From: Pseudomonas baetica
GTDB taxonomy: Bacteria; Pseudomonadota; Gammaproteobacteria; Pseudomonadales; Pseudomonadaceae
NCBI RefSeq assembly: GCF_002813455.1
Contig: NZ_PHHE01000001.1
Location: forward strand, 4,522,001 to 4,586,000
DNA: 64,000 bases
Direction: 5' to 3'
Both the position numbers and the translations under genes were made by a program. Under the pieces are notes generated by a model. It was not told where the DNA came from, searched no databases, and worked only from the letters and a program-made list of their open reading frames with translations. Below, piece after piece: positions 57,248-64,000 of this stretch (the first letter of the stretch is position 1; each line of letters opens with the position of its first letter).

Positions 57248-59980
57248 ATGACTGATCTGTCCCCACTTCCGGGTCCTGCAAGCGTTGACGTCGCGGCATT
57301 GGACGGGCGTTTTTTTCGCCCGCCATTACCTGACGGATACGTGCTGCGACCACGCCTGTGCGAGCGCCTGCAAGCCGGGCTCGGTGGACGGCTGTTGCTG
57401 GTCAGCGCCCCGGCAGGGTTCGGCAAGAGTTCGCTGGCGGTGGAGTTCTGTCAGAGCCTGCCGGCGCACTGGCAAAGTCTCTGGCTGGGGCTGAGCCCTC
57501 GTGACAGCGACCCCGGACGCTTTCTCGAGCGCTTGCTCGAAGGCCTTCAGGGCTACTTTCCACAACTGGGCAGCCGTGCACTCGGCCTGCTGAAGATGCG
57601 TCAACGCCATCAGCCATTTGCCTTCGAGGAATGGCTCGACGGTCTGCTTGATGAACTGGCACTGCACCTCGACACGGCAACACCGTTGCTATTGGTGCTC
57701 GACGATTACCATCTCGCCCAAGGGCCGGTGCTCGACCGGTGCCTGCAATTTTTCCTCAATCATTTGCCCGATGGCTTGCTGGTGATGGTCACCAGCCGGC
57801 AGCGCCCGGACTGGCATCTGGCGCGTTTACGTCTTTCGCGGCAATTGCTCGAATTGCACGAGCAGGATCTGCGCCTGACCCACGATGAAGCTCTGACGCT
57901 GCTCGATCGCCACAGCACGTCTTTGCGCGGCGAAGCCCTGGAAAACCTTATCCAGCGCAGCGAAGGCTGGGTCGCCGGGCTGCGCTTCTGGCTGCTGGCG
58001 GTGTCCGAGGCCGGCAGCGACACGGCATTGCCGCAGGCGTTGAATGGCGCAGAAGGGCTGATTCGCGATTATCTGCTCGAAGAAGTCATCGATTGTCTGC
58101 CCACCGAAGTGCAGGCGTTTCTCTACGACACTGCTCCGCAGGAGCGCTTTTGCAGCGAACTGTGCGACGCCGTGCGCGAAGCTCATGACAGTGCCGAGAT
58201 TTTGCGCTTCCTGCTGGCGCATCAGGTGTTTCTGGTGCCGCTGGACGAACACGGGCACTGGTATCGCTATCACCATCTGTTTTCTGATTTGTTGCGCAGC
58301 CGACCGATTGCTCAAGCCATGGTGCCGACCGCGACGCTGCACCTGCGCGCCTGTCGTTGGTTCAATGCCCAGGGCTTGCTCGACGAGGCGGTAGAGCAGG
58401 CGTTACGCGCTGGCCACCTCGATGTGGCGGCAAATCTGGTGCAAAACCTCTCCGAAGAACAACTGCTGGCCGAGCAGAACGTCGGCATGCTGTTGCGCTG
58501 GAAAATGGACTTGCCCGACAGCCTGCTGATCAGCACGCCCCGCCTGATCGTGTTGTACAGCTGGGCGCTGGGGCTGGCCTGCCAGCTCGATGCGGCCGAA
58601 GAGCTGTCCAGTCATTTGAGTCGTTTTCTGCCCGCACCGTCTGCCACCGCGCAAAAATCGATGCTGGCGCAATGGCTGGCGCTGAGCGGGATCATTGCCC
58701 GTGGTCGCGGCCATCGTGAGTTGACCCTCAGGTATTGCACTGAAGCATTGGAGAGCCTGCCCGCCAAACGCTACGGTCAGCGGCTGATGTGTTTGTCGAC
58801 GCTGTCCAATCTGGCGATCGCCGACGGTGATCTGTGGCGCGCCCGTGGCCTGAACCGCGAGTCTCTTGAGCTGGCGCAACGCGTCGGCAATCCCTTGTTC
58901 GAAGCCTTGGCGCACTACGACCGTGCCCGCGTGTTGCAGGCACGCGGCGAAATCCTGCGTGCGCTGGATGAAGTGCATCAGGGCCTGGAGCGCCTGCGCG
59001 GATTGTCTGCGCAACGTTTGTACGCGGTGCGCGCACGGCTGACGTTGTACGAAGGTTTTCTGCTGGCGATGCGCTTGCAGCCGCAGGCCGCACGCGTGCG
59101 CCTATTGGCCGGGATCGGTGAAGCGCGGGCCTGTCGCGATATCAGCGTGTTGATCGGTCACTGCGTGATCGCCCGCCTGGACGGTGCCAGCGGCGAATTC
59201 GCCAAAGCCTTCGCCGAGCTCGCCGAAGCCGAACGGCTGATGCACATCTGGGACGTGCCACCAATCTACTATCTGGCAATGATCACTCTGGTCAAATGTG
59301 AACTTTGGCTGGCGCAGGGCCGCACGGATCTGGCTGAGGCCTGGCTAGCACGTCTTGGCCAGACCTACACCGGCGAACGCGCCGCCGCGCCGCCGGAATT
59401 TCATCCACAGTTACCGTTGCATGTTGAACTGCAACAGGCATTGCTCGATGTGATTCAGGGCCAACCGATGCTCGCCGAAGGGCGCTTGAACGTGCTGCTT
59501 GAAAACGGTCAGCAAACCGGGCGGCAGTTGCTCAGTGTGATGGCGTTGACCCAGAAGGTCGCATTGCTGTTGGCGGGTGGGCGAGAGTCGGAAGCGCGCA
59601 AGGCGTTGAGCCAGGCGCTGGAGGCAGCGGCCGGGGGCGTGCTGCAGCCGTTCGATGCGTTGGTGAAAGGGCACGCGGACTGGTTGCGCGGACAATTGCA
59701 TGCTTCACCGGCGTTGGCCGGGCAACAACTGCTTGAGCACTTCCCGCCCGTTGCTGTCCGTCCAGCAATTGAGTCGAGCGCCGCTGAGCAGCTCAGCAGT
59801 CGCGAGCTGGCAGTGTTACGCCTGATCGCCCAAGGCTGTTCGAATCAGGAGATCAGCGAGCAGTTATTCATTTCGCTACACACTGTGAAAACCCACGCCA
59901 GCCATATCAATAGCAAGCTGGGAGTGGAGCGGCGCACGCAAGCAGTGGCGCGGGCCAAAGAACTGGGGTTAATGATCTAG
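57248..59980 (+). CDS. MalT-like LuxR-family regulator
   Basis: A 910-residue STAND-type transcription activator. The NTPase Walker A is APAGFGKSS (residues 54-62) and Walker B-like LLLVLDDYHLA follows. A long helical TPR-like sensor region comes next, and a C-terminal LuxR HTH (about 848-908) with LSSRELAVLRLIAQG and SNQEISEQLFIS. It lies downstream of the DUF1302/DUF1329 pair, so it probably activates that cluster in response to a substrate, ATP-dependently, as MalT does. Confidence 0.92.
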   Translation: MTDLSPLPGPASVDVAALDGRFFRPPLPDGYVLRPRLCERLQAGLGGRLLLVSAPAGFGKSSLAVEFCQSLPAHWQSLWLGLSPRDSDPGRFLERLLEGLQGYFPQLGSRALGLLKMRQRHQPFAFEEWLDGLLDELALHLDTATPLLLVLDDYHLAQGPVLDRCLQFFLNHLPDGLLVMVTSRQRPDWHLARLRLSRQLLELHEQDLRLTHDEALTLLDRHSTSLRGEALENLIQRSEGWVAGLRFWLLAVSEAGSDTALPQALNGAEGLIRDYLLEEVIDCLPTEVQAFLYDTAPQERFCSELCDAVREAHDSAEILRFLLAHQVFLVPLDEHGHWYRYHHLFSDLLRSRPIAQAMVPTATLHLRACRWFNAQGLLDEAVEQALRAGHLDVAANLVQNLSEEQLLAEQNVGMLLRWKMDLPDSLLISTPRLIVLYSWALGLACQLDAAEELSSHLSRFLPAPSATAQKSMLAQWLALSGIIARGRGHRELTLRYCTEALESLPAKRYGQRLMCLSTLSNLAIADGDLWRARGLNRESLELAQRVGNPLFEALAHYDRARVLQARGEILRALDEVHQGLERLRGLSAQRLYAVRARLTLYEGFLLAMRLQPQAARVRLLAGIGEARACRDISVLIGHCVIARLDGASGEFAKAFAELAEAERLMHIWDVPPIYYLAMITLVKCELWLAQGRTDLAEAWLARLGQTYTGERAAAPPEFHPQLPLHVELQQALLDVIQGQPMLAEGRLNVLLENGQQTGRQLLSVMALTQKVALLLAGGRESEARKALSQALEAAAGGVLQPFDALVKGHADWLRGQLHASPALAGQQLLEHFPPVAVRPAIESSAAEQLSSRELAVLRLIAQGCSNQEISEQLFISLHTVKTHASHINSKLGVERRTQAVARAKELGLMI

Positions 59981-60040
59981 CGACGCTAAAATCGGGATTT
60001 GGCCGTTTTCGACGGTGTTGAACAACTCTCAGGATTCCCC

Positions 60041-60148
60041 ATGACCGTTCCCAGCCTTGCGCTCATCCGCGAAACCTTCCCCGTCGGCCCTTTGCAGTGC
60101 AACTGCAAAATAAGGTCTCGCTGGAGGCCTTTCCGAACGGGCTTTTAA
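60041..60148 (+). pseudogene. Truncated metallo-beta-lactamase-fold hydrolase (5' stub)
   Basis: The first 22 codons (MTVPSLALIRETFPVGPLQC, NC) match the N-terminus of a GloB/YcbL-like MBL-fold hydrolase common in Pseudomonas, where the next residues should be TIIGD and the metal site follows. Here homology stops at about 60106 and the frame runs into foreign sequence with a stop at 60146-60148. The gene has been cut by the integrated element; its remainder should lie beyond the right edge. Confidence 0.65.
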
Positions 60149-60662
60149 GGCTGAAGATCCATCAATACAAGGGTTTTAGGCGTATTCTCGATCATCGATG
60201 ATCATCCTTAATCATCCATAGTCACAGCGTGAGTGTGACAAAAGTGTGCCAGGGTGGTTGAGTTGATTACCGATGATGATTAAGCTGAAGGCAATCGTAC
60301 TGGTAAGGTCCGAAAATGGCCCTGGTCTCTAGATGTTTAACAGTTGGCGCTGTGAGGCATTGATGATGAGTCGCAGGGTGCCTTGGTCCAGTGCCACGCA
60401 GGCGAAAAGCGGAAGTAGCCCGCGTGGAAGAAAGGATGCCTGAGAGCAATCGCCTGATGTCACCAGCCGCCGACTACGATGGGGTCGGATTCAAAACGGT
60501 GAGGTGCGGGGGAGAACGAGAAGAAGTTGAGGGCACAACCCTGCGTATGAATAGATCCCGCTTGATGTGCTGAGCCAGCAGCCCCAAGCGGTCAATTATC
60601 AGCGCTGCCGCGGACCCATCCAATCCTGATCCGGTTTCACCGGATTGGGGGAGGATGTGATT
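60149..60662. other. Element end: repeat cluster and hairpins, no gene
   Basis: Three ATCATC copies start exactly 10 bp apart (60191, 60201, 60211). CTTAATCATC (60207-60216) is repeated inverted at 60275-60284. GTCACA/TGTGAC (60221-60226, 60234-60239) forms a small hairpin. Upstream of the HTH gene, CCAATCC (60620-60626) can pair with GGATTGG (60642-60648) or ATCCGGT with ACCGGAT. Short reading frames here have no family-like content. Confidence 0.6.
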
Positions 60663-60959
60663 GTGTCTCTCGCAAAGCTTCTTACCGTTGATGACTTGGC
60701 TCAAATCTTAGGCCGCACCGCCGGCACTATCAAAAACCAGCACTCGAAAAATCCCTCTCGTTTACCACCTGTTTGCCGAATTCCTGGCGCAAAGCGACTT
60801 CTCTGGCGACAAGAAGATGTTGAGTGCTGGCTGCAACGGCACGTTGTTCAACTCGATACGATTGAGCTCGTAGACCCAATGGTTAAACGAAAACCTGGGC
60901 GTCCTCGAAAATCAGAACAATTTGTTCGAAATTCTGTTGTAGGGGCTCGATATGCTTGA
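60663..60959 (+). CDS. AlpA-like helix-turn-helix protein
   Basis: A 98-residue DNA-binding protein. The HTH is LLTVDDLAQILGRTAGTIKNQ, followed by the AlpA/excisionase-type PPVCRIPGAKRLLWRQEDVECWL and a basic KRKPGRPRK segment resembling an AT-hook. I choose the GTG at 60663, 8 bases after GGGGGAGG; a GTG at 60657 is possible. It overlaps the trfA-like gene by 8 bp, so it likely regulates or assists replication or excision. Confidence 0.78.
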   Translation: MSLAKLLTVDDLAQILGRTAGTIKNQHSKNPSRLPPVCRIPGAKRLLWRQEDVECWLQRHVVQLDTIELVDPMVKRKPGRPRKSEQFVRNSVVGARYA

Positions 60960-61866
60960 GTCCCAATCGCCGGGAACGGCAGCTCAAAAAAACATTTCAA
61001 AGATCCAAATAATTCTGGACCGACGCCTTCGTGAGGCAATCGAGCGTGACAGCTTTAAAGCACAGTTGCAGAACGAACTTACGGTGCCATGTGTGGAGGA
61101 AGTATGTATTCAAGAGCAATTTCCTTTTTTTCCTCCCTTAGCATCCGCAATGCCCACTCAGTGGACGAGAACTGGATTGTTTTCCAATGTGAAGAAAGGA
61201 GAACGTCGCATATTAAAAAATGAAATTCTTGAGGGTAGATCGGATTATCGAGTGCGAATGTCAGGAGAAGAACTCGATATGTATGATAATGACGTTTTTC
61301 TTCATGCGGTTCAATTGGCTCAAGGACTGTCAGTAGGTGAGCCGGTATATTTTGAGCGCGCTGCATTTTTGCGAGCTATAGGCAGGGGTAGCGATCTATC
61401 TGCAGAGAGCTATTGTCGCCTGCATGAGTCAATTGAGCGATTGGCGAGCGCTACTATATTTGTTGATGCTAATAGTGGAGGGGAGACGTTTCGATTGATT
61501 GATAAGCTTAAGTGGGGGCAGGAAAATAATTATTGGATAATGATGGATCCTATGGTTGTTTCACTCTTTGCAAATAGCTACCTCGCATTTGTCGATATGG
61601 AGATCCGGTTGCGTCTTAAGAGTCCACTTTCCAAATATCTGCAGAACTATATTTCGGGGCATTCTATTGGAGTGCATAGGGTGGCTTGGGAATCGCTTCG
61701 AAAGTGGAGTGGGTCCCGTGGGCGTGCACGAGACTTCAAGACCAGGGCTTTGCCGCCAGCATTACGTGAGTTAGAAGGAGTGGGAGTCATCGAACAGTGG
61801 TGCATCAGGGATGAGGTCGTGAATTGGACAAGAATCGCACACGCGAAAAGCAAGCGACGCTCCTGA
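60952..61866 (+). CDS. trfA: TrfA-like plasmid replication initiator
   Basis: A 304-residue protein. The region from about residue 65 (WTRTGLFSNVKKGERR) through MSGEELDMYDNDVFLHAVQLAQ, GEPVYFERAAFLRAIGR and the C-terminal LSKYLQNYISGH and LRELEGVGVIEQW follow the winged-helix pattern of TrfA of IncP plasmids, which binds iterons and opens the origin with DnaA. Its GC content is clearly lower than that of the flanking chromosome. A DnaA box begins 4 bp after the stop codon. Confidence 0.83.
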   Translation: MLESQSPGTAAQKNISKIQIILDRRLREAIERDSFKAQLQNELTVPCVEEVCIQEQFPFFPPLASAMPTQWTRTGLFSNVKKGERRILKNEILEGRSDYRVRMSGEELDMYDNDVFLHAVQLAQGLSVGEPVYFERAAFLRAIGRGSDLSAESYCRLHESIERLASATIFVDANSGGETFRLIDKLKWGQENNYWIMMDPMVVSLFANSYLAFVDMEIRLRLKSPLSKYLQNYISGHSIGVHRVAWESLRKWSGSRGRARDFKTRALPPALRELEGVGVIEQWCIRDEVVNWTRIAHAKSKRRS

Positions 61867-62010
61867 TTTTTATCCACAGGCATCGGGGTATCTGCGCAGA
61901 GTGCTTCGGGGTATCTGCGCGGGGCGATATCTGGAAGGCCCGGAGAACGTGGGCTCTAGACGCGTTCGAGCTGCCTAACATGCTTTTAACATGAATTTAA
62001 CATCTAGCCC
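61867..62010. other. Putative replication origin
   Basis: In order: a perfect DnaA box TTATCCACA (61870-61878); two 15-bp direct repeats TCGGGGTATCTGCGC (61883-61897 and 61906-61920) 23 bp apart, the spacing of iterons; and three AT-rich TAACAT repeats exactly 11 bp apart (61976, 61987, 61998), as in a DNA-unwinding region. A third iteron copy lies at 62525-62539. Confidence 0.65.
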
Positions 62011-62777
62011 TGGATGCATTACGACTCAGGTAGAGGAATTCGACAGGGGAAATACCATGCGGCCTGTCAGGTTGAGGCGCTGCGTGAGCCAACTAGGCCA
62101 GCGACCCAGGCCTATGAGTTGAAGTCCGTGGCTGCGAGCTTTGAGCAAGGCAAGGGCCATTATTCAGCGTGGAGCAGGATGAACAAAAATGATCAATGGG
62201 CCTTTTGGACGCTTGTAGATCCTTGCATAATTAACTTGCGCCTTAGTCGTGTACCACAGGGTGGTCACAGGGATCCGAAAGGATCGCACCCCGTTACTGC
62301 GAAAGCAGTTCGCCCAGCGCGACGCAAGAACGACCTGCCCCGTCGAACGCATGCAGTCGACGGCTGAGAGTCCCTCCTAGAGAGGGATTCGCCGTTTCTG
62401 GCCCCCGATTTCCTGAATAGCCCTAGCCCTCAAGGCTTCAAGCTCTATGGACTCAACCTGACAGGCCGCACGCTTAGCGTACGATTTTTTCGTATTCTCT
62501 ATCGACCCATAGGAGTGCTTATGGTCGGGGTATCTGCGCGCCTGCGAGACGGGATGCCCAATTTTTGATCAAGCGCCAGAGGCGCTTGAGAGGCCCCGGA
62601 AGGGAAGGATGCGGATTGGAGGGCAGTGTGCGAAATTTCGCTCCAGTGGACCACCCGGTGCATTCGACCTGACCAGTGAATGCATCGGATTCGACCAGCA
62701 CGCGTTGTAACCATAATTGGCAGAGAACGGCCTACAGGCTGCAATGTGCCTCATTGCTGTCGGTGCCTGTTAGCGCG
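62011..62777. other. Non-coding region with palindrome and an iteron copy
   Basis: I see no convincing gene. It holds a 15-bp iteron copy (62525-62539), a perfect 9-bp stem TCAAGCGCC/GGCGCTTGA with a 3-base loop (62569-62577, 62581-62589), and a GTCCCTC/GAGGGAT-type hairpin near 62372-62388. The sequence 62640-62720 contains partly inverted GGTGCATTCGACC / GGTCGAAT-like blocks. Confidence 0.5.
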
Positions 62778-63431
62778 CTATGTTGTGGGCTTGATTAATT
62801 GGCGCGCCAGTTTGGCGATCTCGCACGCATCAAGTTTGGACAGGTGGTCAATAAGCGCGATTTTTTTTCCGATCCCGTTCAAGGAGGTGCCCATAACAAT
62901 GCCGGCCATGTTTTCAGCATCTATCCAAAAACGATCATGGAATTCGTCGGTAACAACGTCCTTGATCGAAACCTTTGGCGCGACTGCCTTCAAGGCCGAA
63001 TGCATAGTCGACCTCTTATTAGCCGTTCTACCGTTCGTGAAGAATGTCACGGAGTTAAGCTGGTCGGAAAGTGCGGACATCATTTTTTCGAAGAGGGCAA
63101 CGCAATCAGGATCATCTGAATAAAAATAGGGATCAATAATGAAAAGATCCCTTACACCTTTCAATTTTTCAACGAATTGAAGAACGACGTCCGCGATTTC
63201 ATTCACATGAATACCCCCATGCATTACAGCATCGCAAGCCAGCGAAAAATTAAATAACGAGGAAAATCCATTTTCAACAATATATTCTCGAAAGTAATCG
63301 CGAGCGTTGATCGCATCGAATCTCGTTACGAGAAAATGCGAGAACTCTGGATGTTTGTGGACCTCTTTGAGAAAGTCCACAAAATCTAATCCTTCCTTGT
63401 AGCTTTTGACATAAACGATGCCGGAGTCCAC
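62778..63431 (-). CDS. PLD-like protein of unknown function
   Basis: A 217-residue protein. The C-terminal half has LFIIDPYFYSDD, then VTFFTNGR and FHDRFWID followed by GTSLNGIGKK, the layout of a single phospholipase-D-type domain with an HxR...D variant of the HKD motif. The N-terminal half (1-95) is not recognised. Such single-motif proteins occur in defence and mobile-element cargo; a role here is inference. The start is a GTG at 63431, with AAGGAAGG 5 bases upstream. Confidence 0.65.
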   Translation of the reverse strand: MDSGIVYVKSYKEGLDFVDFLKEVHKHPEFSHFLVTRFDAINARDYFREYIVENGFSSLFNFSLACDAVMHGGIHVNEIADVVLQFVEKLKGVRDLFIIDPYFYSDDPDCVALFEKMMSALSDQLNSVTFFTNGRTANKRSTMHSALKAVAPKVSIKDVVTDEFHDRFWIDAENMAGIVMGTSLNGIGKKIALIDHLSKLDACEIAKLARQLIKPTT

Positions 63432-63529
63432 AGTTCCTTCCTTATCTTGTTGGCGTCGAAGTTTCAGTTTCTTGACAAGCCTCGGAGCGGAGAGCGCACG
63501 AAGGCTCGATCGTTCCGTCGTTCGCGATG

Positions 63530-63934
63530 CTACTCAGATCGGGGCTTCGCCGACCCACGTCCGAAATGTTCGCTTAACGGCTCTTCGCAGTGCCTAAGCA
63601 CCTCCCCGGTCTCGGGATCTACGACGCGCTCGTAGTAAGTGTCAGCATCTCGATCAATATCTCGCACCTTTTCAACAAATTTTTCCCGGGAAACGCTCCA
63701 TTGGCTTCCCGTCTGAAGGTGTCGTCGGATTTTCCGCTTGCCCGTCACGTTCACATTTTTGGATTGAACGTCTAAAAAGTCTGTCACCGTCAGGTTAGCC
63801 TCGTCGACGAACACTAGGTGGATATGCTTCGCAAAGCTCCCGCATCGACTACACGGAGCTTTTTCTTCGCCGACGCGGATGGGGATGCACGGCTCACCGC
63901 AATCTCCACATGTCCAGGTCTCGCCTTGACTCAC
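63530..63934 (-). CDS. Zinc-ribbon protein of unknown function
   Basis: A 134-residue protein with an N-terminal zinc ribbon (CGDCGEPC, then CSRCG) and a basic, helical C-terminal part with GKRKIRRHLQ, ending in VVDPETGEVLRHCEEPLSEH. I recognise it as a recurrent hypothetical family without a known function. The start is a GTG at 63934, with AAGGAGAG 7 bases upstream. It lies 98 bp before the PLD-like gene on the same strand, so the two may be co-transcribed. Confidence 0.65.
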   Translation of the reverse strand: MSQGETWTCGDCGEPCIPIRVGEEKAPCSRCGSFAKHIHLVFVDEANLTVTDFLDVQSKNVNVTGKRKIRRHLQTGSQWSVSREKFVEKVRDIDRDADTYYERVVDPETGEVLRHCEEPLSEHFGRGSAKPRSE

Positions 63935-64000
63935 GGCAAATCTCTCCTTAGAAGCCCGGCCCTGCCTTGCCGGGCGATGTCGTAATATTTGGAAATGTAC

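Larger units (their letters stand above)
60107..64000. mobile_element. Integrated element (island) with plasmid-type replication module, left end
   Basis: It starts where the MBL gene breaks off and continues past the window. Composition drops in GC from about 60700 on. Content in order: a repeat-rich end (60181-60290), an AlpA-like HTH gene, a TrfA-like initiator, an origin-like repeat region and two cargo genes on the minus strand. No integrase is visible in this part, so the recombination machinery must be further right. Confidence 0.72.

Noticed and set aside
53761-57426. 605- and 608-codon minus-strand frames
   Set aside because: They are antisense to the DUF1302 and DUF1329 genes, which have signal peptides, ribosome sites and family motifs.
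62014-62367. 117-codon frame in the island
   Set aside because: It has no ribosome site that I can see, no recognisable motifs, and its composition looks like non-coding DNA between the origin and cargo.

Overview
This is a 64 kb stretch of a Pseudomonas chromosome, most likely the P. fluorescens group. The evidence is the gene order, which follows the P. aeruginosa PA4626-PA4673 neighbourhood closely, the high GC content, and the many Pseudomonas-type REP palindromes built on GTGGGAGCGGGCTTGCTCG or CTGTAGGAGCTGCCGAAGG.

Layout. 1-3440: an accessory patch with the end of a DUF2817 gene, a short colicin-type DNase gene with three tandem immunity genes, and a divergent XRE regulator. 3507-14525: tRNA-Met, a chemoreceptor, an Fsr-type efflux gene, and the housekeeping run ychF-pth-rplY-prs-tRNA-Gln-ispE-lolB-TPR lipoprotein. 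14708-20069: hemA-prfA-prmC-moeB-murI and pagL. 20219-30242: a light and photo-oxidative stress locus. One tightly overlapping operon (DUF523/DUF1722, LitR-like MerR, photolyase, NTF2-like, SDR, FAD oxidoreductase, DUF1365, Cfa-like, DUF2878) is read from a promoter carrying two TGTACA-N12-TGTAYA operators. A second unit (FAD oxidoreductase plus a Trp-rich small protein) has a third operator. 30440-35138: TIGR01777, hemH, uraA-upp, hpt. 35331-46608: small conserved genes, an IS1111-group insertion sequence, mqo, an acyltransferase, a YedK-type protein and a second chemoreceptor. 46868-51470: an M48 protease, a Mn2+-riboswitch-controlled GDT1 exporter, rsmC, a hydroxyacid dehydrogenase and a LysE-type exporter. 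51616-59980: acyl-CoA ligase, DUF1302, DUF1329 and a MalT-like LuxR regulator.

From about 60107 to the right edge the chromosome is interrupted by an integrated element. It cuts a metallo-beta-lactamase-fold gene after codon 22. It then carries an AlpA-like HTH gene overlapping a TrfA-type replication initiator, followed directly by a perfect DnaA box, iteron-like repeats and 11-bp AT-rich tandem repeats, which together look like a plasmid origin. Two cargo genes follow: a PLD-like protein and a zinc-ribbon protein.

The most striking finding is in the insertion sequence at 36230-37667. Its downstream non-coding end folds into a candidate bridge RNA (seekRNA). The two internal loops contain short guides matching both halves of the interrupted REP target and both ends of the element itself, in the same antisense-then-sense order.
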